Shown one piece after another: positions 36,452-45,078 of a stretch of 64,000 bases of DNA (position 1 is its first letter; every line of letters starts with the position of its first letter). The notes beneath the pieces are model-generated. The model made no database searches and was not told where the DNA came from. It worked only from the letters and a program-made list of their open reading frames with translations. The translations under genes were made by a program, and so were the position numbers. This DNA comes from Desulfofundulus luciae (GTDB lineage: Bacteria; Bacillota; Desulfotomaculia; Desulfotomaculales; Desulfovirgulaceae), in contig NZ_JAUSUX010000003.1 in assembly GCF_030813795.1 (NCBI RefSeq), positions 112,952 to 176,951 of the forward strand, given 5' to 3'.

Positions 36452-36467
36452 TGGCACGCTTTTTGCT
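36452..36467 (+). promoter_or_regulatory. Near-perfect sigma-54 promoter for the symporter operon
   Basis: TGGCACGCTTTTTGCT agrees with the -24/-12 consensus TGGCACG-N4-TTGCW at every fixed position. It lies about 70 bases before the symporter start, with a sigma-54 activator gene 2 kb upstream. Confidence 0.85.
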
Positions 36468-36538
36468 GCCATAAGTAAAAGTAATAGCGCCGGCGCAAGG
36501 ATATCCGCAACAAATCATGAAAGGAACGGGGGTAAAGT

Positions 36539-38173
36539 ATGAACTCTTATGGCTACTGGATCCTGGGGCTGGCCGTGCTTTACACGGCGGTGCTTATAGT
36601 CCTGGGCAATATTGTCCGCCGCAGGGCCTCCTCCGCCGAGGGGTTCTGGGTGGGCGGCCGGTCTTTCAGGCCCTGGATGGTATTTGCGTGCATTACCGGC
36701 CTCTTCTCAGGTTCTACCTTCATTTCCGTTATGGAGCTGGCTTACCTTAAAGGAATATCCGCCGCATGGTATGGCGTGGCGGAAATGGTGCATGTGCTCA
36801 TTATCGCAATTGTGCTTTTAGGGATATTCCGCCGGAAGTTGATGGTTACCATTTCCGGCCTGATTGGCGACCACTTCGGGCGGGTTGCCCTGGGGGTGGC
36901 GGGCCTGATTACCGCCTTCACCTTCCCTATGTGGTCGGTGGCCACCGCTCTCTCCTTTGCTTCGGCGGTTTCCGCCTTCACCAAGCTGCCCATTACGGTA
37001 TCCGTGGTCATCAGCGCCCTGTTGCTGCTGATTTACCTTCAGGCCGGGGGTATGTGGTCGGTAGTCATGACCCAAACCGCCAACACCATTATGTTCGCCC
37101 TCATGTTTATTGTGGGCGCCATCGCCTTCTTCATCAAGCCGGGGATCAGCGGTTTGGCCCAGCTGGCGATGAGCAAACCCGAGATGTTTGACCCCACCGG
37201 GGTGGGTCTGCAGGTGATAATTGCCTGGTTCGCCACCTTCCTCATCAACGTGCTGCTGGCCCAGGCCGCCTTACAGATGGCCCTGTCCTGCCGCACGGTG
37301 GAAGAAGGGCGCAGAGGGTTACTCATGGCTTTTGCTGCCAACATCTTCTTCATTTTCTTCGGCGTTCTCTTCGGCCTGGCTGCCGCGGCGGTAGCTCCCG
37401 GCGGCGCCAGGGGAATGATCCAGGTGCCCCTGTACCTGGCGCAGGTGCTTCCCGCCCCCCTGGTGGGAGTGTTCTTCCTGGGCGTTTGGGCCTGCGCCCT
37501 GGGTTGGGGAGCGCCCTGCCAGTTTTCCGGTTCCACCAGCCTGGGCAGGGACTTCATGGGTGCGGTAAACCCCGGGCTTACCGACGAGCAAAAGGTTCGC
37601 TACACAAAGATTTCCCTGGTGCTTTTAACCGGCGTGATGATCCTGCTCAGCTTCCTGCGCAGCGACCAGGCCGCCTGGTGGAATGTGCTGGCCTGGACCC
37701 TGCGCAACGGGGCCACCTTTGCCCCGGTAGTGGCGGCCCTATTCTGGCCCCTGGCCACCCGGAGGGCGGCGGTTACCGCCATGCTCTGCGGTTTCCTGTC
37801 CGGCCTGGCCTGGTATTACCTGGGTGGCTGGCACCCCAGCAAATTCTACCTGAACATCCACCCGGTATTCGTGGGCATGTCGGCCAACATCCTGGGTATG
37901 GTTCTGGTAACCCTGGTGGAGCAGGCCGGAAAATGGCGCATAGGCGGTCCCAATCTGACAGCTTTGCGCCGGTCCCTGGCCCTGTTTTCCGGCACCGCTA
38001 CCGTAGCGATCCTGCTTCTGATCCTGATCAACTTCGGCTGGCTGTATAAGATGGGGTTGTTTGGCCTGTCCTTCTTCCTGGTGGTCGTTGGTCTCTATGT
38101 TCTGATCATGTCCGTGGTTGTACCCAGGGAGGAATTGGTGGCCGGGATGGAGACGGATCCCGCCACGGCGTAG
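36539..38173 (+). CDS. Sodium/solute symporter (SSS family)
   Basis: This 544-residue membrane protein has about 13 membrane segments. GFWVGGRSFRPW and the FSGSTFISV segment are typical of the sodium:solute symporter family, which takes up proline, pantothenate, acetate and other small acids. The substrate cannot be told from the sequence. ATG 36539 follows GGAACGGGGGT. The context with lipoyl-protein genes could suggest an amino acid or organic acid. Confidence 0.85.
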   Translation: MNSYGYWILGLAVLYTAVLIVLGNIVRRRASSAEGFWVGGRSFRPWMVFACITGLFSGSTFISVMELAYLKGISAAWYGVAEMVHVLIIAIVLLGIFRRKLMVTISGLIGDHFGRVALGVAGLITAFTFPMWSVATALSFASAVSAFTKLPITVSVVISALLLLIYLQAGGMWSVVMTQTANTIMFALMFIVGAIAFFIKPGISGLAQLAMSKPEMFDPTGVGLQVIIAWFATFLINVLLAQAALQMALSCRTVEEGRRGLLMAFAANIFFIFFGVLFGLAAAAVAPGGARGMIQVPLYLAQVLPAPLVGVFFLGVWACALGWGAPCQFSGSTSLGRDFMGAVNPGLTDEQKVRYTKISLVLLTGVMILLSFLRSDQAAWWNVLAWTLRNGATFAPVVAALFWPLATRRAAVTAMLCGFLSGLAWYYLGGWHPSKFYLNIHPVFVGMSANILGMVLVTLVEQAGKWRIGGPNLTALRRSLALFSGTATVAILLLILINFGWLYKMGLFGLSFFLVVVGLYVLIMSVVVPREELVAGMETDPATA

Positions 38174-38225
38174 TTCCTTGGGGCTTGAAGGGAATATACC
38201 AGCATTATGGAAGGAGACATGGAAT

Positions 38226-38693
38226 ATGCCGGAAGTGACCGTAAAATGGGAAGGAAACATGAAGTTCGTAGGCGTGGACGAAGCCGGGCGGCAGGTGGCC
38301 ATGGATGCCAGCCAGATTTACGGCGGCATGAATCAGGGCGTAAGGCCCATGGAATTATTGCTGATGGCCCTGGGCGGCTGTTCCGGAATTGAACTAGCGC
38401 ACATTTTGAAAAAGATGCGGGTGCAGTTTGACAGCCTGATCATAGAAGTGGAAGGGGATCGGGCGGAAGATCACCCCAAGGTTTTCAAGACCATCCGCAT
38501 TGTTTACAAGTTCACCGGATCCAACCTGCCGCCGGAAAAGGTGTCCCATGCTTTGAAGCTTACCGATGAAAAATACTGCTCCGTGTCCAATATGGTGGCA
38601 AAAGCGGCTGCCATATCCTATGCCTTCGAGTTAAACGGCATCAGGTATGAATATCCCGCCCGGGAAGTACAAGAAGTACAAAAGGGGGCCTAA
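38226..38693 (+). CDS. OsmC-family protein
   Basis: This 155-residue protein of the OsmC/YhfA-type fold has GVRPMELLLMALGGCSGIELAHIL, with one peroxidatic-type Cys region, and a second Cys in EKYCSVSNMV. OsmC proteins reduce organic hydroperoxides with thiols, often with lipoylated partners and dihydrolipoamide dehydrogenase; both are encoded next to it. ATG 38226 follows AAGGAGACATGG. The gene is one base away from gcvH. Confidence 0.85.
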   Translation: MPEVTVKWEGNMKFVGVDEAGRQVAMDASQIYGGMNQGVRPMELLLMALGGCSGIELAHILKKMRVQFDSLIIEVEGDRAEDHPKVFKTIRIVYKFTGSNLPPEKVSHALKLTDEKYCSVSNMVAKAAAISYAFELNGIRYEYPAREVQEVQKGA

Positions 38694-38694
38694 C

Positions 38695-39075
38695 ATGTAT
38701 CCACAGGAATTAAAGTATCACCGGGAGCACGCCTGGGTAAGGGTGGAAGGTGAAAATGCCCGCATTGGCGTGACACATTACGCCCAGGAACAGCTGGGGG
38801 ACATTTTGTTCGCCGATCTGCCGCAAAAGGGCGACGAGATTGTTGCCGGGGAGCCTTTCGGCCGGCTGGAATCGGTAAAATCGGTTTCCGATGTCATTGC
38901 CCCGGTGAGCGGTACGGTGCTGGAGGTTAACGAGCGCGTGGTGGACCGTCCGGACCTGGTCAACCAGGACCCTTATGGCGAGGGATGGTTGATCCTGGTC
39001 CAGATGTCCAGCAGTGCGGAGATTGAACAGTTGCTGGACGCGGCAGAATATGCAAGAATAGTGCAGGAGGATTAG
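38695..39075 (+). CDS. gcvH: Glycine cleavage system H-like lipoyl protein
   Basis: This 126-residue protein has the GcvH plan with the lipoylation Lys in RLESVKSVSDV (about residue 63) and LNDPYGEGWL-like NQDPYGEGWLILVQ. No gcvP or gcvT gene is in the window. The H protein may serve as lipoyl carrier or assembly platform for the radical SAM proteins that follow. ATG 38695 follows AAAGGGGG. Confidence 0.92.
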   Translation: MYPQELKYHREHAWVRVEGENARIGVTHYAQEQLGDILFADLPQKGDEIVAGEPFGRLESVKSVSDVIAPVSGTVLEVNERVVDRPDLVNQDPYGEGWLILVQMSSSAEIEQLLDAAEYARIVQED

Positions 39076-39098
39076 AAGGAAAGCCGGGGTGATGTTTC

Positions 39099-39989
39099 GT
39101 GACCGGGGGCGGCAGTCTTCCCCTGGAGCGTTTGCTGGAAGAGGCCTGGCAGGTGCGCCGCCGGAACTTTGCCCACCGGGTGGAGTTCGTGCGGCCCACC
39201 GCCACCCGGCCGGTGAGTGTTACCGGCACCGCCTGTGCCCTGAATTGCGCCCATTGCGGGGGCCACTTTTTACAGGGGATGCTGCCTCTCCCCCGGCTCA
39301 TGGAGCGCTGGCAAAAGGGCGAAGAGCTGCCCTGGAGCAGTTTGCTCATTTCGGGTGGCTGCGATCCTGTAGGAGCGGTGCCCCTGGCCCGCCACCTGGA
39401 CCAGCTGCGGGAACTGGCGGCCCGCTTTAAACTGAACCTGCACCCGGGCCTGGTGGACGGGGAAACGGCCCGGTTCATCGGCCAGGTGGCCAGCGCGGTT
39501 TCCTTCGATTTAATCCTGGACGAGGATACCATTGCAGAGGTCCTGGGGCTCCCCTGCGGCCCCCGGGACTACCTGCGGGTCTACTGCCACCTCAGGCGTT
39601 ATAACCGGGTTTTCCCCCACCTGGTGGTGGGGTTAAGGGGCGGCCGGCTCTCCGGGGAGTACCGGGTGCTGGAAGCACTGGGTGAGCTGGGGGCGGAGGC
39701 CCTGGTAGTGATTGTGTTTTTCCCGGTGCCAGGCACCGCCTACGGGGGATGTCAACCACCCGCCCTGGAGGAGGTGGCGCGCCTTCTGGCCACCGCCCGG
39801 CTCATGCTCTCCCGGATGCCCATATACGTGGGATGCATGCGCCCGGCGGGGAGCTACCGGGCCCGGCTGGATGCCCTGGCGGTGAAGGCGGGGGTGAACC
39901 GGCTGGTGCTGCCCGCCCCGCCGGCCCGGGAACTGGCCCGGGAACTGGGCCTGGAGGTGGCCTGGCGCCGGGAATGCTGCGTTTTGTAA
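39099..39989 (+). CDS. Radical SAM protein, LipS-type lipoyl synthase subunit (putative)
   Basis: This 296-residue protein has a radical SAM motif CALNCAHCGG (CxxxCxxC, about residue 47) and a TIM-barrel-like body. Together with the next gene it resembles the two-subunit LipS1/LipS2 lipoyl synthase, which inserts sulfur into octanoyl groups on lipoyl proteins. The position after gcvH and in an operon with lpd supports this. Which of the two subunits it is was not settled by eye. GTG 39099 follows GGGGTGATG. Confidence 0.65.
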   Translation: MTGGGSLPLERLLEEAWQVRRRNFAHRVEFVRPTATRPVSVTGTACALNCAHCGGHFLQGMLPLPRLMERWQKGEELPWSSLLISGGCDPVGAVPLARHLDQLRELAARFKLNLHPGLVDGETARFIGQVASAVSFDLILDEDTIAEVLGLPCGPRDYLRVYCHLRRYNRVFPHLVVGLRGGRLSGEYRVLEALGELGAEALVVIVFFPVPGTAYGGCQPPALEEVARLLATARLMLSRMPIYVGCMRPAGSYRARLDALAVKAGVNRLVLPAPPARELARELGLEVAWRRECCVL

Positions 39990-40033
39990 TCTACGGGGCC
40001 GGCCGGCCCCTCCTTTCTCTGGGGTGATGAAGT

Positions 40034-40987
40034 TTGCACTGGTATGTTTCCGAAGGAACGGCGGCGGTGCTGGGCCTTCTCCCCGTGCGGCTGGACGCGG
40101 CACCCACCACCGCCTATCTGATGACCGGGGAACATTGCGCCCGGGACTGCGCCTTCTGTGCCCAGGCCCGCTCCAGCCGGGGGCGGGCCCACCGCCTTTC
40201 CCGGGTGATCTGGCCCCCCTTTCCCGCCGGGGAGGTCCTGCCCCGCCTGGGTGATGCCTGCCGCGCCGGGCGGATACGCCGGGCCTGCTTCCAGGTGGTG
40301 CACTCGGGGGATTACCTCCACCGGGTCCGGCAGGCCGTTGCCGAAGTGCGCCGGGAGGTGGACATCCCCCTGTGCGTTTCCATCGGCCTGCGTACGGTGG
40401 AGCAGGTACGGGAGCTGCTGGAAGCGGGGGTGGATGTGGTGGGCCTGCCCCTGGATGCGGCTACCCCGCAGCTCTACCGGGAAGTAAAGGGCAGCAGCTG
40501 GGAGCGGCACCTTCGTTTGCTGCAGGAAGCGGCGGCACGGTTTCCGGGACGGGTGGGGACCCACTTAATCATCGGCCTGGGCGAGAGCGAGGAAGAGGCC
40601 ATACGGTTAATCGGAGAACTGGCGGCCTGCGGGATAGGGGTGGCCCTCTTTGCCTTTACCCCGCTGCCCGGCACCAGGCTGGAGCACCACCGGCCTCCCG
40701 ACCTGAGGACCTACCGGCGGGTCCAGGCGGCCCATTACCTTTTGAAGCGGGGCCTGGTGCGGCCGGACGGGATGAAATTTAAGGACGGCAGGCTCGTGGA
40801 CTGGGGCATCTCCCGGGAGGAACTGGTCCTATACCTGGCGGACGGCGAAGCTTTCCGCACCACCGGCTGCCCGGACTGCAACCGGCCCTACTACAATGAA
40901 CGGCCCGGGAAGACCCCCTACAACTACCCCCGTCCCCTCAACCCCCGGGAAGCCGCTGAAGCGGTGGGGCTTGTGGTGGAAGGATAG
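40034..40987 (+). CDS. Radical SAM protein, biotin-synthase-like, LipS-type lipoyl synthase subunit (putative)
   Basis: This 317-residue protein has the motif CARDCAFCAQARSS (CxxxCxxC), close to that of biotin synthase, and a C-terminal Cys pair (TTGCPDCNRPYYNERPG) that could hold a second cluster. It is the last gene of the lpd-symporter-osmC-gcvH group and the probable partner of the previous radical SAM protein. A different sulfur-insertion reaction is possible. TTG 40034 follows GGGGTGATGAAG. Confidence 0.65.
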   Translation: MHWYVSEGTAAVLGLLPVRLDAAPTTAYLMTGEHCARDCAFCAQARSSRGRAHRLSRVIWPPFPAGEVLPRLGDACRAGRIRRACFQVVHSGDYLHRVRQAVAEVRREVDIPLCVSIGLRTVEQVRELLEAGVDVVGLPLDAATPQLYREVKGSSWERHLRLLQEAAARFPGRVGTHLIIGLGESEEEAIRLIGELAACGIGVALFAFTPLPGTRLEHHRPPDLRTYRRVQAAHYLLKRGLVRPDGMKFKDGRLVDWGISREELVLYLADGEAFRTTGCPDCNRPYYNERPGKTPYNYPRPLNPREAAEAVGLVVEG

Positions 40988-41044
40988 TTTCAAAGGGATT
41001 CCGGCTTACCTGAAAGAACTTGCCAATCGTATATTTACATCGAG

Positions 41045-41079
41045 AACCCGTAGCGGCTTAAACCGTTGCGGGTTTTTTT
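41045..41079 (+). terminator. Terminator after the lipoyl operon
   Basis: AACCCGTAGCGG pairs with CCGTTGCGGGTT, followed by a seven-base T-run. Confidence 0.85.
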
Positions 41080-41438
41080 AGGGCCTTTTAATGGTGGAAA
41101 GTACCAGGCTGTACAATTTGATGGGATATTTGTCACATTTCTGGCAGGACTGTAAGGGCATATGTCGAATAACAGGGATAAATCCTGGAAACGTAAACCA
41201 GGTATGAAGGTGGATATGGTAGAAGATTACCATTTAAATTAGTAGTCCGCAGCTCTGGTTATACCGGCCGTTTCGGAGTAGGGTGAAAGATAGAACCCTG
41301 CATTCAACACCCAGGTTAAGTTAATACTCAGAAAACTGAGTGTTACGATGGGTGCTGGGTGCTGGGGGCGGATCCCCGGAATTCTGTGAATACCCGTAAC
41401 GGCCGGGAACCGGATTTTTAGAGCGGGAAGGTGATTAT
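41080..41438. other. Intergenic region upstream of the type III CRISPR operon
   Basis: No convincing gene is seen. An imperfect palindrome with arms AATACTCAG and CTGAGTGTT lies at about 41326-41347, followed by a GGGTGCTGGGTGCTGGGGG tract. These could include the promoter and operator of the following CARF-HTH gene, which might bind there. The GGTGCTGGG words recall the right arm of the dispersed repeat at 11348-11403, but the match is short. Confidence 0.35.
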
Positions 41439-42350
41439 ATGAGCCCTCCCTCCGGTCCTCCGGGTAAGAGCAACCGCCGTGCCGGTATATTGATCGCCAC
41501 CCTGGGTGTGGAACCCCAGGTGGTGACCATCACGCTGGACCATTTGTTATCCGGTGGTGAAGCAATCAGTGAGGTAGTGGTAATCTACACGGAAACCCCC
41601 AGGGTGCGGGAAGCCCTGAGGGTCATTGAGGGGGAGTTTCAAGGGGCGGTCTACCCGGGTATTCAACTGCGGACCGTTCCCGTTACTTCTACGGATGGAC
41701 CAGTGGGGGATTTCTGTACCGATAAGGACCTGCGGGCTCTCCTGCGCACCCTGTATGTGGAAATTCGCCGTGCCCGCCAGGCGGGAGACATTGTGCATCT
41801 TTGTATATCGGGCGGTCGCAAGGTCATGGGGATACTGGGCATGGTGGTTGCCCAGCTCCTTTTCGGGCCGGAGGATCGTGTCTGGCACCTGATTACCGAA
41901 GGATGGCAGCCCGGTGCCGGCCGCCGGCTGCACCTTCCTCCCGGGGAAAAGGTCTGGCTGGTACCTGTGCCCGTCCTGCGCTGGAGTGAAGCCGGGGTAC
42001 TGATGCAGACCGTAGCCGAGATGAATGACCCCGCCGAAGTGGTGGCCTGGCATGAAAAGATCAGCCGTGCTACCCGGATAAAACGACAGCGGGAGTTCAT
42101 TGAACGCTGGTTGACCCGCGCCGAAAGGGAGGTGGTCCGCCTGGCCTGCCAGGGGCTGGATAACGCTGCCATTGCTGCTGCCCTTTTCAAGCAGGAGCAG
42201 ACGGTGGCCAACCAGCTCCGGGGGGTTTACGAGAAACTGCGGGACTGGCTGGGTTATCCTGCCGGCAATGTGGATCGCAGTAAACTGATCGCCGAGTTTG
42301 CGCCATACTTTGCCCTGGTGGAGGAAGTGAAACAAGGTGAGGATTATTAA
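41439..42350 (+). CDS. CARF-domain protein with C-terminal LuxR-type HTH
   Basis: This 303-residue protein has an N-terminal CARF domain of the NE0113/Csx14 type (GILIATLGVEPQVVTITLDHLL, with a CISGGRKVMG nucleotide-binding loop near residue 128). The C-terminal HTH is GerE/LuxR-like (LTRAEREVVRLACQGLDNAA, then AALFKQEQTVANQLRGVYEKL). CARF domains bind cyclic oligoadenylate made by Cas10, so this protein may switch transcription on infection or also cleave the messenger. It opens the type III operon and overlaps csx15 by 14 bases. ATG 41439 follows GGAAGGTGAT. Confidence 0.85.
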   Translation: MSPPSGPPGKSNRRAGILIATLGVEPQVVTITLDHLLSGGEAISEVVVIYTETPRVREALRVIEGEFQGAVYPGIQLRTVPVTSTDGPVGDFCTDKDLRALLRTLYVEIRRARQAGDIVHLCISGGRKVMGILGMVVAQLLFGPEDRVWHLITEGWQPGAGRRLHLPPGEKVWLVPVPVLRWSEAGVLMQTVAEMNDPAEVVAWHEKISRATRIKRQREFIERWLTRAEREVVRLACQGLDNAAIAAALFKQEQTVANQLRGVYEKLRDWLGYPAGNVDRSKLIAEFAPYFALVEEVKQGEDY

Positions 42351-42717
42351 TTTTTCTCATCCTTTGACGGAACAGAACTTGCGGGAAATTGAAACCCTGG
42401 CCGGGTGTGCAGTTTCAGAAGTAATCGAAGTGCCCAGCCAGATCGATCTGCAAAGCCCCCTGGAACCCCAGATCGCCTCCCGGCTGGATGATCTGGGCCT
42501 TAGTTCCCGGGAATGGCAAACCGAACCATTATTAATCAACCTGCCATCTTTGAACTACAGTGCCGCTGTGGTCCTGGCTCTGGTACACGGTCGCATGGGC
42601 CACTTTCCGCCCGTTTTGCGCCTGGTGCCGGAGACCGGGAGTGTGGTAACCCGTTTTAAAGTGATGGAAATTTTAAACCTCCAGGCCATCCGCGAGCGGG
42701 CCCGGGGGAAGCGGTGA
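42337..42717 (+). CDS. csx15: Csx15-family protein, likely ring nuclease
   Basis: This 126-residue protein begins RIINFSHPLTEQNLREIETL and ends with VVLALVHGRMGHFPPVLRL and ILNLQAIRERARGKR, the Csx15 pattern. Csx15 proteins are associated with type III CRISPR and are regarded as ring nucleases that break down cyclic oligoadenylate. The start overlaps the CARF-HTH gene (GTG 42337), implying translational coupling. The substrate ring size cannot be told from the sequence. Confidence 0.8.
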   Translation: MRIINFSHPLTEQNLREIETLAGCAVSEVIEVPSQIDLQSPLEPQIASRLDDLGLSSREWQTEPLLINLPSLNYSAAVVLALVHGRMGHFPPVLRLVPETGSVVTRFKVMEILNLQAIRERARGKR

Positions 42718-42750
42718 AAGGCGATGTTGTGGTTGAGAGACGGAGGTGAT

Positions 42751-45078
42751 ATGAGTTTGCCGTTTATCAACTGGCTAAAAGATATTTGTGAACCTTTAGG
42801 CAGCCCGCTACAAAAAGAAGGCATACCCTCGAAGGCGATTCTCTGGAAGCACCCGGTGACGGGTACGCAGTATTATCTCGAAGCCAGCCGGGCTAGCGAG
42901 ATCACCCGCCAGGGGTTGGCCCTGGCAATGGTTCTGCTGAAAGAGAAAGGGTCTGACTATGCCGCCGAAAAACTGTCGGACTTTTTCGCCCAGCGCGATA
43001 TTTTTGAAAGGAAACGGTGGCTTAAGGAAAATGGCTTTCTAAACACTGAGCCGAAGGATAAGGATGGCGCGGCTATAAACCACGTCCCACTGGCGGCCCT
43101 CTGGCCCGAGTTACCCTTCCCCGGCCGAATCTCTGCAAGGTTGGCCAGGAACAGCCCGCCGGCCGGCTGGCTGCGTGGTGAAGGAAAACCGTGTATGCGC
43201 CTGGCTGATTTTTTGTTATTAAGAACGGGTTTGTTTTATGCCCTGTCGGCTGACCGGATTTCCCCGGAAGAATGGCGGGCTCTTCGCCTGACCAGCCTCC
43301 TGGAGGGAAGCGATGTTTTTGCACCGGAAAACGAGCTGAGCAATTTAAAGTCGATTCCGGATACCCTCCGGTCAATCTATGAAACAGCATCATGGCTGGC
43401 CGGGTATTCAGATGAGGTTGAGATAGGGCGAGAACTGGGGCAATTGGAAGTAGACATAGTTGAAGGCGGAGCCTTCAAAATTAAGGAATATTACCTGGAA
43501 ACAAACCGTATCAGCGAAATCCGCGGCGCCAGTGTGCTCCTCGATGGCATCAACCGCCGCCGTTATATCCAGATGTTTCGCGAACTGCCCGGGCTAACCA
43601 CGGAGTCAATCATCTACGCCGGGGGAGGGCGCTTGATGGCGGTAGTGCGGGCGGGAGAAGGTAAAACCGTAGCGGAGGAGATTGAGCGCCTGCACCGGGA
43701 GGTTTGTCTTACAGCCCGCGCCGTCGGGGTATCGCACACGGCAACGGTTTCAGAACTCGCTCAAAAATTAAGCGACTTGCGGGGCCGTTTGGTTGAAAAA
43801 ATGGCCGAGCGTCGCAGCGTGCTGGTGCCGGCATGGGAAACGACCAAAGGGGCGATCGACCTTTACGAGAAAGAATTTCACCTGGCAGCGGAGCCACACC
43901 TGCTGCCGGAGAAAACAAAAGATGTGTGCGACTCGTGCGGCATTCGTCCAGCCTTCAAGCAGTGGCGGTACGAAGATGAAAGCCGAGATCTCTGCGCCTC
44001 TTGTTTGCGGAAACATCTTGTGGGGCAGGATGCCAAAAAGTCTGTTTTCGTTGAAGAATACCGGCAATTCTGGCAAGCACGGGGAGAAAATGTTTCTCTA
44101 AAGGTTGCTGGCGAAATTGCTGAAATTGCCGACAGCAACAACGAAATCGCGGTAATTTATGCGGATGGCAACAACTTCGGGTCCCTTTTTGGCCGGTGCG
44201 AATCCCTGGCGGGACTGCGCCTGTTGAGCCAGTTCAGTGAAAACGCAGCCTATACGGCTGTTTTTACGGCCCTTAAGGAAAACCAGGCGCTTCTGGAAGG
44301 ACGGGCAGTGGAAATCATTGCCCTGGGGGGAGATGATATCTTTCTGCTCGTTCCGGCCCGGGCGGCACTACCCCTGGCCGTTACCGCCGGAGAGCATTTT
44401 GACCGATTGTTCAAGAATCTCTCGACCGATAAGACCGGCCCCACCCTTTCTTTGGGAGTGGTTATTGCCGGGGCCAAGACGCCGGTGCGGTACCTCTTCG
44501 AGATGGCCCAGGCGCTTCTTAAAGAAGCGAAAAAGCGTATCTACAAGGCCGGAAAAGAGGCCCGGGAAGGCACCCTGGACATAGCCGTGCTGGCCTCCTA
44601 CGCCTCCTATCAGGACCATATTGTTTCTTACCGCCAAAGCACCCTGGTGAGGGAAGACGGCATGCGTTTTGAGCCGGATAACCGTAAGCAAAACGCGAAG
44701 GCAGGGGCGGTTAAAACCATACTGACGCTGCGTCCTTATACCTTCACTGAAGCGCGGCGCTTTATGAAGGCGGTCAACCTGCTTCAAGCGGCTCCAGCTT
44801 CCCGGGTGCCGGGCCGGAGCTGGTTTTACGGGTTGCGGACGGCAGCGGAACAGTACGGCAGGCAGGTGGCGGAACTCTTTTTCCGCTATCAATACGCCCG
44901 CCTGAGCGAAGCCCAGCGCGAGACATTGAAAAAGTTTTGGGAGATTATAACAGGGGCAACTTATGAACCCGAGATGTTTTTTCCCAGCAAAGAACGCGGA
45001 GAAAAGCGGTACTACTGCCCGTGGCTGGACGTGGTGGAACTCTGGAACTATGTCGGTACGGAAGGTGATGTCCGGTGA
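42751..45078 (+). CDS. cas10: Cas10, type III-D-like signalling subunit
   Basis: This 775-residue protein has a divergent N-terminal part with no visible HD nuclease motif. A Palm-like region (EIRGASVLLDGINRR) follows, then a zinc ribbon (CDSCGIRPAF and LCASCLRKH) and the cyclase Palm with the GGDD motif in LGGDDIFLLV. The intact GGDD implies synthesis of cyclic oligoadenylate on target RNA binding, while DNase activity of the HD type seems absent. ATG 42751 follows GGAGGTGAT. It overlaps the next gene by 4 bases. Confidence 0.9.
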   Translation: MSLPFINWLKDICEPLGSPLQKEGIPSKAILWKHPVTGTQYYLEASRASEITRQGLALAMVLLKEKGSDYAAEKLSDFFAQRDIFERKRWLKENGFLNTEPKDKDGAAINHVPLAALWPELPFPGRISARLARNSPPAGWLRGEGKPCMRLADFLLLRTGLFYALSADRISPEEWRALRLTSLLEGSDVFAPENELSNLKSIPDTLRSIYETASWLAGYSDEVEIGRELGQLEVDIVEGGAFKIKEYYLETNRISEIRGASVLLDGINRRRYIQMFRELPGLTTESIIYAGGGRLMAVVRAGEGKTVAEEIERLHREVCLTARAVGVSHTATVSELAQKLSDLRGRLVEKMAERRSVLVPAWETTKGAIDLYEKEFHLAAEPHLLPEKTKDVCDSCGIRPAFKQWRYEDESRDLCASCLRKHLVGQDAKKSVFVEEYRQFWQARGENVSLKVAGEIAEIADSNNEIAVIYADGNNFGSLFGRCESLAGLRLLSQFSENAAYTAVFTALKENQALLEGRAVEIIALGGDDIFLLVPARAALPLAVTAGEHFDRLFKNLSTDKTGPTLSLGVVIAGAKTPVRYLFEMAQALLKEAKKRIYKAGKEAREGTLDIAVLASYASYQDHIVSYRQSTLVREDGMRFEPDNRKQNAKAGAVKTILTLRPYTFTEARRFMKAVNLLQAAPASRVPGRSWFYGLRTAAEQYGRQVAELFFRYQYARLSEAQRETLKKFWEIITGATYEPEMFFPSKERGEKRYYCPWLDVVELWNYVGTEGDVR

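Noticed and set aside
41300..41370. A third copy of the dispersed repeat before the type III operon
   Set aside because: It shares only short GGTGCTGGG words; neither arm nor core aligns.
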